Of a stretch of 64,000 bases of DNA, positions 19,901-27,680 are shown piece after piece (positions within the stretch are counted from its first letter, which is position 1; every line of letters starts with the position of its first letter). A model generated the notes under the pieces. It was given only the letters and a program-made list of their open reading frames with translations. It did no database searches and was not told where the DNA came from. The translations under genes were made by a program, and so were the position numbers. This DNA is from Candidatus Paceibacterota bacterium (GTDB lineage: Bacteria; Verrucomicrobiota; Verrucomicrobiia; Limisphaerales; UBA8199): NCBI GenBank assembly GCA_035452965.1, contig DAOTCE010000006.1, forward strand, positions 113,159-177,158. Reading direction: 5' to 3'.

Positions 19901-20771
19901 GTTCAAGATCGCCCCCATTGTCGCCAAGGTCGTGGTCAACCTCATCATGAAAGCAGCCACTTCTCCCTTCTCACTGCTGGGCGGCCTGGTGGGCGGCGGC
20001 GAAGAACTCAGCTTCGTGGAGTTCCAGCCCGGCCTGGCCGAGATCCCGGACGCCGAAGCGCAAAAGCTCGATAAACTCGTCCAAGCTCTATACGAACGCC
20101 CGGCCGTCAACCTGGAAATCGCCGGCTCATTCGACCTGGAGCGGGACCACCCGGCATTGGCCCGCATGAAGTTGGAGCAACACCTCAAGGTGCTCCACCT
20201 CAAGGAGCTCGCCGACGCCGGCAAGACAGTCCCCAGCCCCTCCGGCATTCAACTTGAACCGGCGGCAAGGGAACGCCTTCTGAAGCAGGTGTATCTGGAA
20301 CTTGGCACGAACCAAACGCTTGTTCTGCCGCCCGTTGCCGGGGCCACAGATACGAACGCTGTCTCGGCGCCTCCCGTCACCTCGTTGCCGGATCCGAAGG
20401 AACTTCAGGCCGTCGCCAAGGCTTCGGACAAAGCCCCCGCGGCAAAGCCTGCAAAGCGCAAAGGCATCGCAGGGCTGATAGGATTCGGAGCCAGGAGCTC
20501 TTCACCCTCCAAACAACCCAGTTCGGCCCAACTTCCTGCAACTCCCGCAGGCACCCCCCTCACCACCGACCAGCTCGAGGCCAAACTCGCTTCCGTCGTC
20601 CAGGTTTCCGGAAACGAGCAAGGCGCGCTGATGAAGCAAAGAGCCCAGGCGGTGCAGGCATTGATCCTCCAGGGCGGAAAGGTCACCGCTGAACGCCTGT
20701 TCATCGTTACGCCCAAGACCACGACGGGCGCTGCCAAAGGCCAAAGCCGTGTGAATCTCTCCCTTCAATAG
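16992..20771 (+). CDS. DUF748 (AsmA-like) inner-membrane-anchored giant protein
   Basis: 1,259 residues. An N-terminal membrane anchor (residues about 18-42, LLWAGAVLLLYVLVGFFVLP) is followed by a long periplasmic beta-rich region typical of DUF748/AsmA-like proteins: repeated NPLALSLTIRGL, FVKWDALDVTGIDFDL and LNKGKLFMDLHYDI segments. A late helical segment (EIPDAEAQKLDKLVQALYER) resembles the OmpA-like part common in this family. Members are proposed to act in envelope lipid transport, forming hydrophobic grooves between membranes; this is family knowledge, not shown here. The C-terminal 200 residues are Pro/Ala-rich and low complexity. Small unknown genes follow on the same strand. Confidence 0.88.
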   Translation: MRIQIPSLQGLKQSRWYKRLLWAGAVLLLYVLVGFFVLPPIIKSQLVKRLPPITKRQVAVRQVKFNPLALSLTIRGLSLTEPNGAVFASWEELYVNLQLSSLVRFAWTFAEIGLKQPYGHIALSKDGQFNFANMAEKTEPPPPKPEKPGALPRINVRRLHIDDGVVVFDDGTHRLPLHTEFKPINISLTNLTTRLGKDSVYSFEARSDSGRSFAWTGSLTVQPFESRGRFEMVGADLSKWTPVARDFVKAEITGGRLSVRADYALAAGTNGFDASLTNCAAELAAFKVKDLNTGETVTSVPWFALREVDFDLRRREVRIGNVRLVRYDQIVRVEKDGALNLARLLDPRPAQPAPTNTAPEASAAPWVIAVNDVTVKDAAVSFADLSRSNRFETTLKPIQVHLQRFATRSDSDAAWDFSMATEVGETITGSGTLALAPLRSAGEVKLSGIQIRKYAPYYQDSLRGEVLAGKVDVGVGYRFAAASNAPLVTVSNAGVTLTGFQLKAADTGETVVSIPSFSIQGTEASLAERRIQVGMVKSTGGSILARQSKDGKINLLGLLNPPAPKPVETNAPAPNAAPWTALLKEIAFDGYAIKLEDQKPAKPAALALDQLTFNVQGLSTVSNEPIKVSLSARLNQAGTLAAQGTAKITPPAADMAIRLNDLDLRPFQPYVNEAVRLGIASGKFSTQGRVLYTPPGAGAPMLKFTGGLSLTNFVTTDQVLFKEFVKWDALDVTGIDFDLQPNQLQVQEVKWRGLEGSILIGPDQRPNLKTILPEKPAGAPAAPATNAPPAKAGEFPMQLGALVLENAAFHFADESIQPHCTFDVQELSGTVKGLSSQEQSTAMVDLGGKVEATSPFSILGKVNPLARDPQLALAVAFTNMDLTALSTYLEKFAGHPLNKGKLFMDLHYDISQRQLKAENKFRIDHFTLGPRNESTNATSLPVKLAVALLKDRNGQINLDIPLSGRTDDPQFKIAPIVAKVVVNLIMKAATSPFSLLGGLVGGGEELSFVEFQPGLAEIPDAEAQKLDKLVQALYERPAVNLEIAGSFDLERDHPALARMKLEQHLKVLHLKELADAGKTVPSPSGIQLEPAARERLLKQVYLELGTNQTLVLPPVAGATDTNAVSAPPVTSLPDPKELQAVAKASDKAPAAKPAKRKGIAGLIGFGARSSSPSKQPSSAQLPATPAGTPLTTDQLEAKLASVVQVSGNEQGALMKQRAQAVQALILQGGKVTAERLFIVTPKTTTGAAKGQSRVNLSLQ

Positions 20772-20835
20772 CGGCCCATGAAGCCACCCGCAAGAGTCCT
20801 GGCGGGGGCGATTTCCCCGTAACCCGGTGCTGTCC

Positions 20836-21153
20836 ATGAATGACCGTGAAGCGATCAAGGTGTTGATCGTAAACGAAAACGGCTTGTATCTCGCCGGCAC
20901 CGCCTTTCAGTGGGAGTTCACGGATGACCGGCGCAAAGCCAGGGTGTTCGACTACCACGCTGACCACGTGGCGGACCGAATTGACTTGCTCCGCAAAGCC
21001 GAGGGGCAAGTCTTGATCGCCGTAAGAGTGGACCCACGCGAGATCTACGAATTCTGTGATCAGTGCGGCTGCAGGACGCGAGCACTGAAGATGTTCTTCG
21101 ATGGGCAGCAGTTCCTGTGTAGTGATTGCCGGACCGCCGGATCCGGCATTTGA
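20836..21153 (+). CDS. Unknown small protein with C-terminal zinc ribbon
   Basis: 105 residues, starting at ATG 20836 (an in-frame GTG at 20827 would add three residues). The N-terminal part is mixed alpha/beta with no motif I recognise. The C-terminal third has CDQC and, 20-odd residues later, CSDC, a treble-clef or zinc-ribbon style pair that suggests a bound zinc ion. Together with three more small genes up to 22184 it forms a run of plus-strand genes of unknown function between DUF748 and dtd. No function is assigned. Confidence 0.6.
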   Translation: MNDREAIKVLIVNENGLYLAGTAFQWEFTDDRRKARVFDYHADHVADRIDLLRKAEGQVLIAVRVDPREIYEFCDQCGCRTRALKMFFDGQQFLCSDCRTAGSGI

Positions 21154-21347
21154 GCCGCGCTCTCCGCGTCCGCACCTTGCGGGCAGGCTCCGTATTCACC
21201 CGCCCCTCCGCTTCAGTATAAGTGCGGATTGTGCATTCTTTGCGTCTGTGCGACGATTCCTGTACGCAGTGGGCTCGTACGACCGGACGCACTGCCAAAT
21301 TACAGAATGGAACTCACTTTGGCGGTGTCTGGCAGAGGAATTAAGGA

Positions 21348-21656
21348 ATGAAGGTGTTTGTGCGCAACACTCAAACCGGGTGGTACTATCAAGGGCCATC
21401 CCAGTGGACTCCTGAACAGGGGTCGGCGCAAGACATGGGCCAGGTGGCGCGAGCCGTGGAGCAGATATTCGAGACACGGCTCGAGAACGTGGAGATTCTC
21501 CTTTGCTATGACGACCCGCGTTACGACCTGGTGCTGCCTGTGCCGCCTTCGCCCAGTCGGGCTGAGCCTCCCGGGCAAAGCCATTCCTCATGGGGGGACC
21601 AACCAGGGAAGACCGGGAAACCGGGACTTCAGCACAAGAAAGGCCCCTTGCTGTGA
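21348..21656 (+). CDS. Unknown small protein, paralogue of 21724-21948
   Basis: 102 residues, starting at ATG 21348 with AGAGG about 9 nt upstream. The first 60 residues (TGWYYQGPSQWTPEQGSAQD, then AVEQIF and RLENVEILLCYDD) align by eye with the neighbouring 74-residue protein: an aromatic-rich start, WTP, an A-Q run, a helix with A/T-E/C-, then RL--VE--L--D. The last 40 residues are Pro/Gly/Lys-rich and probably disordered. The function is unknown. A pair this close suggests a local duplication. Confidence 0.6.
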   Translation: MKVFVRNTQTGWYYQGPSQWTPEQGSAQDMGQVARAVEQIFETRLENVEILLCYDDPRYDLVLPVPPSPSRAEPPGQSHSSWGDQPGKTGKPGLQHKKGPLL

Positions 21657-21723
21657 ATAAGTTGTGAATAAGTATTTGCTTCGCGCACTTGCTATTCACT
21701 GACTTGTTAACAACTCTGGCGAC

Positions 21724-21948
21724 ATGCGGCGGTTGCTCAGGAGTTTAACGACCCACGAGTATTTCGGCCAGGGCTGCTGGACGCCGGACCCGGCACAGGC
21801 CCAGAATTTCCCCGATGCAGGCAAAGCTATTGAAACGTGCCTGCGCTACCGCCTGAGCGAGGTGGAACTGGTCCTGCAGCTTGACACTGAGCAACAGGGG
21901 TTTTACGACACCCACCTGCGGCTTTTCGACTACGGCCAGGCAGCCTGA
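21724..21948 (+). CDS. Unknown small protein, paralogue of 21348-21656
   Basis: 74 residues, starting at ATG 21724. It has YFGQGCWTPDPAQAQNF, a short helix, then RLSEVELVLQLD, matching the first 60 residues of the gene just upstream but lacking the low-complexity tail. The AT-rich 67 bp between the two genes carries a tandem TGTGAATAAG repeat. I know no characterised family. Confidence 0.55.
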   Translation: MRRLLRSLTTHEYFGQGCWTPDPAQAQNFPDAGKAIETCLRYRLSEVELVLQLDTEQQGFYDTHLRLFDYGQAA

Positions 21949-22019
21949 TCTGCTGAGGGCACTCGCACGGATTGGCGGGTGGCACTTGCGCCGGAACGCG
22001 ATGGCGGTAACATCCTTGG

Positions 22020-22184
22020 ATGAAACTGCTCCTGGCGTTCATTGCTTACCTGGCCATCGCCGTCGTGCTCGGCTGGGGCATTCTCCTCGCGGTCAAAGGT
22101 GAACCGTGGCTGCTGATCGTAGGTTCTCTCACCTACGCGCTGGCATTCGCGAAGCTGGGCTGCTTGCCGAATAAATCCCACTGA
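22020..22184 (+). CDS. 54-residue two-helix membrane protein
   Basis: Starts ATG 22020 (MKLLLAFIAYLAIAVVLGWG) and ends TGA 22182-22184. Two hydrophobic segments are separated by KGEPW, and a polar tail ends CLPNKSH, so a hairpin membrane protein is likely. The last base of its stop codon is the first base of the dtd start (TGATG), which implies translational coupling. The small size and tight coupling to a conserved gene make it credible despite having no known family. Confidence 0.6.
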   Translation: MKLLLAFIAYLAIAVVLGWGILLAVKGEPWLLIVGSLTYALAFAKLGCLPNKSH

Positions 22185-22636
22185 TGCGAGCCGTCGTCCA
22201 GCGGGTCGCCGAGGCCAAAGTCACCATCGCAGGTGTTGTCAAGGGCGCCATCCAGAGGGGTTTGCTCGTGCTGCTGGGGGTGGAAGAAGCCGACACGCCG
22301 GCGGACATCGAATGGCTGAGCGGCAAAATTGTGCGGCTGCGGGTATTTGATGACGAGCAGGGCGTGATGAATCGCTCGGTCCAGGAGGCGGCGGGAGACA
22401 TCCTGCTGGTCAGCCAATTTACCTTGTTTGCCAGCACAAAGAAGGGCAACCGGCCATCCTACAGCCGATCAGCCCGCCCTGATATCGCCGTACCGCTTTA
22501 TGAGCAGTTCATCCAAAGGCTGACGCAGGACCTTGGCAAGCCGGTCCAGACCGGCGAGTTTGGCGCCGACATGCAGGTGAGCCTCACGAACGACGGACCA
22601 GTGACGATCCTTCTGGATACCAAAGCACGGGAGTAG
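22184..22636 (+). CDS. dtd: D-aminoacyl-tRNA deacylase
   Basis: 150 residues, the full family length. DTD hydrolyses D-amino acids, and glycine mischarged on tRNA-Ala, from tRNA in the cytoplasm as a proofreading step. The start MRAVVQRV is canonical. The active-site SQFTL motif is at about residues 78-82 and the cross-subunit motif appears as NDGPVT at about 137-142 (usual form NxGPVT). It is coupled to the upstream 54-residue membrane protein through a one-base start/stop overlap. Confidence 0.95.
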   Translation: MRAVVQRVAEAKVTIAGVVKGAIQRGLLVLLGVEEADTPADIEWLSGKIVRLRVFDDEQGVMNRSVQEAAGDILLVSQFTLFASTKKGNRPSYSRSARPDIAVPLYEQFIQRLTQDLGKPVQTGEFGADMQVSLTNDGPVTILLDTKARE

Positions 22637-22646
22637 CACCGATGGG

Positions 22647-23468
22647 TCAGGCTATCTGCAGCGAGATTGCCCTCGGTTCTGAATCCTCGTCCTCCTCGGC
22701 CTGGATGCCGTCAGAGAATGCCAGGTAAAGAAACGCGAAGAGGCTGGTCAACGGCAGCAGCAGCAGCACCCCCACCCAGAGGCTCTTGCACCGCGCCTGG
22801 GCAATCTTGAACGGCCAGAGAACTGTCGGCACCAGATTCAATAACGGCACAAAGTAAGCCAGGAACCACCACCCCGACATGCCGGCAGCACGCAGCATGG
22901 GAATCGTCTGTAGCACCGGCAGCCACACCATGATGCCTCCCGGGTTGCCGGTTTTGCGGCAGATCAACATGCAGCAGTAGCAGTAAAACAGATAGAACAG
23001 GAGCATCACCCCCAACACGGCCCAGAGCACCTTCATTCGAATCAGAGCCCGCCAATCCAGTGCCGCGAGCGAACGCTTCTGCGGCTCTTGCCCCAACTGT
23101 TGTCCCAGTTGTTGCCCCAGTTGCTGCCCCAGAGCCTTCACCTGCGGCGCGTCAATCTTGGCGATTTCCCGCTTTGCCCAGGCCGCCGCCGAGTTGGTCT
23201 GGACCTTCGCGTAACCGAGGTCCTGCTGAACCACTAGCGGCAACTCGGGGATCTTGAGACTGGCCAGACCGCTGTCGTGGTGAATGATGATATAGTTCTT
23301 GGCCTTGGTGAAGACTGTCACGTTGCTATACGTCGTTGTCTTCGTTTGGAGCACATCGAAACGCTCCTCAGCCAATACCAGCTTCTCCGAGGACAATGTC
23401 CAGGATACCGCCAGCGCACACCACGCCAGCCATCTTGCGGCACAGCGACTAGATCGATAAGTATTCAT
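22647..23468 (-). CDS. Membrane protein with DUF5684-like C-terminal domain
   Basis: 273 residues, starting at ATG 23468 (a GTG two codons upstream is possible). There is an N-terminal signal or anchor, then an extracytoplasmic segment with TTTYSNVTVFTKAKNYIIIH. A tandem GQQL repeat follows (three units; DNA of 12-bp units near 23093-23131). The last about 130 residues hold about four transmembrane helices with a conserved-looking GWWFLAYFVPLLNLV and FKIAQARCKS, the pattern of DUF5684 proteins. The function is unknown. It is convergent with dtd, with a 10-bp gap. Confidence 0.65.
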   Translation of the reverse strand: MNTYRSSRCAARWLAWCALAVSWTLSSEKLVLAEERFDVLQTKTTTYSNVTVFTKAKNYIIIHHDSGLASLKIPELPLVVQQDLGYAKVQTNSAAAWAKREIAKIDAPQVKALGQQLGQQLGQQLGQEPQKRSLAALDWRALIRMKVLWAVLGVMLLFYLFYCYCCMLICRKTGNPGGIMVWLPVLQTIPMLRAAGMSGWWFLAYFVPLLNLVPTVLWPFKIAQARCKSLWVGVLLLLPLTSLFAFLYLAFSDGIQAEEDEDSEPRAISLQIA

Positions 23469-23773
23469 GCTCACTAAATCACCGGCACCGGGTCAGTTCG
23501 GACCAGGCAGCCATGCCGGAGAACCGCACGATTTGTGCCATGAAAACCGCAACCTTCCCCTCCCACAAAGGTGATGAAGAAGGCCATCCCTGGTATCTTG
23601 AGGTACTAGGGTCACCCAATGCTGTCAGCCTGGGTTGCGTTCGAATAGGGGGCTAAGTCCGCTGCTTCCATGGAAATGAGAACAAGCCTTGGCCCCAGGC
23701 GCTCCCCTTGCCGGTCGGGCGAGTTATCCAGGAAACCGCGCCGGGCAATGCGGCGTCAGTTCTCTTGATCCGG
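23469..23773. other. Intergenic region without recognised feature
   Basis: About 305 bp between two minus-strand genes. I found no convincing reading frame, RNA gene or long inverted repeat here. It must contain whatever drives the 22647-23468 gene, but no clear promoter pair stood out. Confidence 0.5.
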
Positions 23774-25006
23774 CTAGGGTTTGGGCGGCTCCATCAGGTC
23801 TGCCGCGTCCTTGTCGTTGGTCGCTGCCGCCTTTTCTTCCTTCTTAGGTTCCTCTTTCTTCTCAGTCAGGAGCTGGCCCCGCTCTTTGAGCAGCGAATCA
23901 ACCGTCCAATTGGAAACAAGATAGATCCTCTTGCCGTAGGCTTGCTCCTGGCTCAGCTTGTCCTGGAGCTTCTTCTGGTTGTCCTTGAACTCTTTGTCCA
24001 GCTTGTCCTTGTCCTCGGGCTTCTCATCCTTGCCGGGCGTGCGTTCCTGGGGGATTTGCGCCGTGACGGACAAGGTCATCGGCAGGCTATCGTTGGTCTT
24101 CTGGCCGAGTTTGATCGCGTAGGTGAAGTTGTCGAAGGTGTCCAGCGTGATCACGGTCGGCTTGTCGAGGCCAACCTCCTCCGGTTTGGTGTCCGCCGGG
24201 AGCACGTCGTTGAAGGATGGTGATGAGAGAGCATAGGAGAAGCTGGAGGTCTTGGACGAATCCAGTTTCTCATCAGCCTTGGCATCCGCCAGTTTCCAGT
24301 CAGTAGCGTTTTCAGTGTCGCGCGTCACCTTCCAGGAATTGGTTGCCAGCGGATACGTCACAGCAACCGAGCGTATCTTCTCCACCTTGAAGAAGTCCTT
24401 GTTGAGCCACTGCTCGGGCTTGGCCTCGATGTTGCTCAACGGATCGGAGACCACAGCCACCGTCTTGGCCGACGTGCCAACCATGACGTAACGGCCATCG
24501 GGCCAGCCTTCGCTCTCACCCATTTCGCCCATCGGCGAAGGGCGGCCTTCGGACTTGCGCATGTGGGTTTTCCCGAGCAACAAGGACCGGATCACCTTGC
24601 CGGCCTCGTCGCGCAACTCCACCAGCACGGCGGTATTGGTCCCCGGCCCGGGCGGCAGCAGCTTGTAACGGCCCAAGTGGGAAGGACCGATCTCTTCGCT
24701 CTGGGCCGCCTTGAGGTCCGCGGCTTTAAGGAGAAGACCGCTGATCTCAGAAAAGTTGGCCGGGTAATCGTTGCGTTGCTTCACGCGCCACAGGTTATCC
24801 TTCCTGACCAGATCCAATTGGTTGGTGCCGCCCTTGATCATGATGGACGCGACGTCATTGACCGGCAGTTCGCCCAGGAGCTTTCCGGCCGATCCCTTCC
24901 GACCAGCGCCCTGCCAGGCGCTCTGGTTCCGCTGGTGCACGACCAGCCCAAGCACACCCAAAACCACCACCAATGCCAGTAGAATGAAGAGCTGTTTCCG
25001 ATTCAT
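23774..25006 (-). CDS. DUF4340 protein, last gene of the GldA-F-G ABC operon
   Basis: 410 residues. An N-terminal membrane anchor (LFILLALVVVLGVLGLVVHQ) precedes a periplasmic DUF4340 region, with the characteristic IMIKGGTNQLDLVRKDNLWR followed by repeats of the same fold (KTSSFSYALSSPSFNDVLP). A Lys/Glu/Asp-rich coiled stretch near 325-360 precedes the end. In many phyla DUF4340 follows a GldG-like protein; its start overlaps the gldG stop by 4 bp (ATGA). It is probably an accessory of the same ABC complex. Confidence 0.85.
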   Translation of the reverse strand: MNRKQLFILLALVVVLGVLGLVVHQRNQSAWQGAGRKGSAGKLLGELPVNDVASIMIKGGTNQLDLVRKDNLWRVKQRNDYPANFSEISGLLLKAADLKAAQSEEIGPSHLGRYKLLPPGPGTNTAVLVELRDEAGKVIRSLLLGKTHMRKSEGRPSPMGEMGESEGWPDGRYVMVGTSAKTVAVVSDPLSNIEAKPEQWLNKDFFKVEKIRSVAVTYPLATNSWKVTRDTENATDWKLADAKADEKLDSSKTSSFSYALSSPSFNDVLPADTKPEEVGLDKPTVITLDTFDNFTYAIKLGQKTNDSLPMTLSVTAQIPQERTPGKDEKPEDKDKLDKEFKDNQKKLQDKLSQEQAYGKRIYLVSNWTVDSLLKERGQLLTEKKEEPKKEEKAAATNDKDAADLMEPPKP

Positions 25007-26922
25007 TTTGCCGAAGTCTTTCTACGGTTAACAATCGCAATAACAATGCCTGTGGCCGTCACCGCCAGGGGGATGGCCAGAATGTTGACCCATTTGAGGC
25101 GCGTTTGCAGCGAGACAACTTCCTTGCGCAAGTCCTTCTGCACTTGCTTCAAGCGCTTGCGGGATTCCGCCTCTTCCTTCCGGAGTTTCTCCAGTTCGGT
25201 GCGCTGTTCCGGCGACAGGATGAAGCGCTGGTCCTTGTCCTTCTTCTGCGCTTGCAAGTCGTTGATCTTGCGCTGCGCCTCAGCCGCGCTGTCCTCCAGG
25301 CGCTTGATCTCGCTTTGGAACTTCACGTTGGCGGCAGCCTCCATCTCTTTCACACGGGTGAAGGGCCGGTTCATGGTGGCCCGGCTGCGCACAGCGATCA
25401 AGTTGTTGTCGCCGGTCATCTGTTCGACGATGTTCTGCGCCAGATTCAGATTGGCGTTCATGGCCATTTGCAGCGCGCCAAACGGGCTGTCAATCCGGCG
25501 CATCGTGAACGGATCGTAGAGCATATCAGCGTCGCCGAACAGCACCACGGTATTATCGCCCTTGGTCTCCTTGAGCGAATCATCGGCCTTCTTCTCCTCG
25601 GCCGGCTTCTCGTCCTTCTTCTCGGCATCGTCCTTCTTCTCCGCGGGAGCGCCGTCAGGAAACGCGGTCTTGAACTTGCCCGTCAGGCGAATCGCCAGGT
25701 TATAGTTCACGCCGGACGGCTTGAATTCCTTCATGATACTCTCGCCCGAGAGATTGGCGAGCATGGCGTCCACCAGTTGCGAATCCTTCGAGCTTTGAAG
25801 GAGCACGGTCTCCTTCAAGCCCGCCACCGGGGTGCCAGTGAACGCGCCGCTCAACGGCATCCAGATATTGTCAATCTGGCTCGTGGCCACGTCATCCTTG
25901 TTGATCGCATCCGCCGTCAGGCCCAGCCAGGCTGGGGCTTCCTGCGGCTCGCCGGCACGCCCGCGCAACTGCATTTTGAACTTCAAGTCAGCCACTACCT
26001 TGCCGGTGTCAAACTGGATGCCCCAAGCTTTGAGGAGCTTGTCCAGCGAGGACCCGCCCCCGCCCATGTTCGCCATCATTTGATTCTGCTGGCGGTTGTC
26101 GGCCAGGCACTGGGCGTCGAGGAAAGCGATCAGCTTGCCGCCCCGCAGGATGAACTGATCTATGGCGTACTGCGCCTTCTCGGAAATGTCCTTGGGCGCG
26201 ACGACCACCAGCAGCTTGATCTCTTCGTCAATCTTGTCAACGTCCATACCGACCCGCTGAACGGTGAAGTCGTTCTTCAGCTCGTTGACGATCGCCCATG
26301 GCTGGCTGCCTTGCTGCCCCATCTGTTGCATCATGGGATTGGACGGCATGCCGAAGACCGGCAGCGGGCTCATCAGCCCGATGGTCGGCTTCTCCGGATT
26401 CGCGGCGCGCACAATGGCGCGCGCCAGATCATATTCGAGCAGTCGCTCGCGATTGGGCGCCAGGAAGGGAATGGACTGGACCTGGTCGGCACACTTTACC
26501 GCCAGGCCCAGATAGAACCTGTCGGCGCCCGGCAGCGGTTGCGCCTCGATCCCATCCAGCCGTGCCGAGTCCTCGGCGTCCGAATCCGGTTGCGGGTCGT
26601 ATTTCTCCACCTTGAGTTTGCCCCCCGCGACTTGCCTGTATTCGGCGACCAGGTCTTCAACCTTCCGCGCATAACCCTTGAGAAACACGGTCTCGGGTGT
26701 TGCGCTCTCGCTCTGGGTGCAGTAAAGACGAATCGTTACCGGTGTATCGAGCTTCTTCAAGATCGCCCGGGTCCCGGCAGAAAGCGTGTAGGCCTTCTCC
26801 TGGGTCAGGTCCACCCGCGTGCGCGCCGCGCCGGCGATGAAGTTGAACGCAATCAAAATGACCAGCATCACCACGATGCCAGCGGTCGAGTAGAGTATTG
26901 TCTGAAGCGATTTCTTTTGCAT
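25003..26922 (-). CDS. GldG-family ABC transporter auxiliary protein
   Basis: 639 residues. A transmembrane helix near the N-terminus (GIVVMLVILIAFNFIAGAA) is followed by the GldG/intraflagellar-transport-like periplasmic domain: VDLTQEKAYTLSAGTRAILK, then the ELL-type strand segments and a GKLIAFLDAQC region. Near the C-terminus there is a long coiled coil and a second transmembrane helix (ILAIPLAVTATGIVIAI). A strong Shine-Dalgarno (AAGGAG) lies 10 nt upstream of ATG 26922. The Gld name comes from Bacteroidetes gliding motility, but verrucomicrobial versions occur without gliding genes, so motility should not be inferred. Confidence 0.88.
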   Translation of the reverse strand: MQKKSLQTILYSTAGIVVMLVILIAFNFIAGAARTRVDLTQEKAYTLSAGTRAILKKLDTPVTIRLYCTQSESATPETVFLKGYARKVEDLVAEYRQVAGGKLKVEKYDPQPDSDAEDSARLDGIEAQPLPGADRFYLGLAVKCADQVQSIPFLAPNRERLLEYDLARAIVRAANPEKPTIGLMSPLPVFGMPSNPMMQQMGQQGSQPWAIVNELKNDFTVQRVGMDVDKIDEEIKLLVVVAPKDISEKAQYAIDQFILRGGKLIAFLDAQCLADNRQQNQMMANMGGGGSSLDKLLKAWGIQFDTGKVVADLKFKMQLRGRAGEPQEAPAWLGLTADAINKDDVATSQIDNIWMPLSGAFTGTPVAGLKETVLLQSSKDSQLVDAMLANLSGESIMKEFKPSGVNYNLAIRLTGKFKTAFPDGAPAEKKDDAEKKDEKPAEEKKADDSLKETKGDNTVVLFGDADMLYDPFTMRRIDSPFGALQMAMNANLNLAQNIVEQMTGDNNLIAVRSRATMNRPFTRVKEMEAAANVKFQSEIKRLEDSAAEAQRKINDLQAQKKDKDQRFILSPEQRTELEKLRKEEAESRKRLKQVQKDLRKEVVSLQTRLKWVNILAIPLAVTATGIVIAIVNRRKTSAK

Positions 26923-26936
26923 CGGAGCTCTCCTTC

Positions 26937-27680
26937 TTAACCCGCGCGATGCGTGCGCAGGATCACACTGGTTGTAAAGAGCGAAAACCCAATGACCGAA
27001 AGGAAGAAGAGGATGTCACGGGAATCGAGCACTCCTTTCTGGAATCCATCGAAATGGGTCATCACGCTGAACGACGTGACCAGGTCCACCAACGAAGGCG
27101 CAACCTGTTCGAGCACGTTAATGACTGGAGGAAATCCGGCCAGGATCAGGAACAGGCACACCACAAGCGAAATGATGAAGCTGACGACCTGGCTGCGCGT
27201 CAGCGCTGAGGTGATGCAACTGATAGCCAGGTAAGCGCCTGCCATAAGCCAACTGCCAATGTAGGCCGTCAGAATGACGCCATTGTCCGGATGGCCCAGG
27301 TAATTCACAGTAATCACCACCGGGAAAGTCAACACCAGCGCCAGCGCCAGGAACAGCCACGACGCAAGGAACTTCCCAACGATCGCCTGCCAGGCGGTGA
27401 TGGGCATCGTTAGCAGCAGCTCAATGGTGCCTACCCGCCGCTCCTCGGCCCACAGCCGCATGCCAACGGCCGGTACCAGGAACAGGTAGAACCACGGGTG
27501 CCAGTCAAAGAAAGGCCGCACCAATGAAGCCTCCTGCCGTTCGAAAAAACCGCCCACGAAGAACGTGAAGAAGCCGCACAGCAGCAGGAAGATGACGATG
27601 AAAACGTAGGCCAGCGGCGAGGTGAAGTAAGCGCCCAATTCGCGCTTCGTAATGGTCCAAACATTGCGCCAGGCGTTCAT
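26937..27680 (-). CDS. ABC-2 type permease, GldF-like
   Basis: 247 residues with six predicted transmembrane helices. The early ITKRELGAYFTSPLAYVFIV and LWAEERRVGTIELLLTMPI segments are typical of GldF/NosY-like permeases. It overlaps the ATPase gene by one base at the start and is followed by gldG after 14 bp, so the operon order is ATPase-permease-GldG-DUF4340. The transported substrate is unknown. Confidence 0.9.
   Translation of the reverse strand: MNAWRNVWTITKRELGAYFTSPLAYVFIVIFLLLCGFFTFFVGGFFERQEASLVRPFFDWHPWFYLFLVPAVGMRLWAEERRVGTIELLLTMPITAWQAIVGKFLASWLFLALALVLTFPVVITVNYLGHPDNGVILTAYIGSWLMAGAYLAISCITSALTRSQVVSFIISLVVCLFLILAGFPPVINVLEQVAPSLVDLVTSFSVMTHFDGFQKGVLDSRDILFFLSVIGFSLFTTSVILRTHRAG

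Noticed and set aside
25105..26940. 611-codon open frame opposite the GldG gene
   Set aside because: His/Arg/Leu-rich shadow without motifs; the minus-strand GldG gene has signal, domain and Shine-Dalgarno support.
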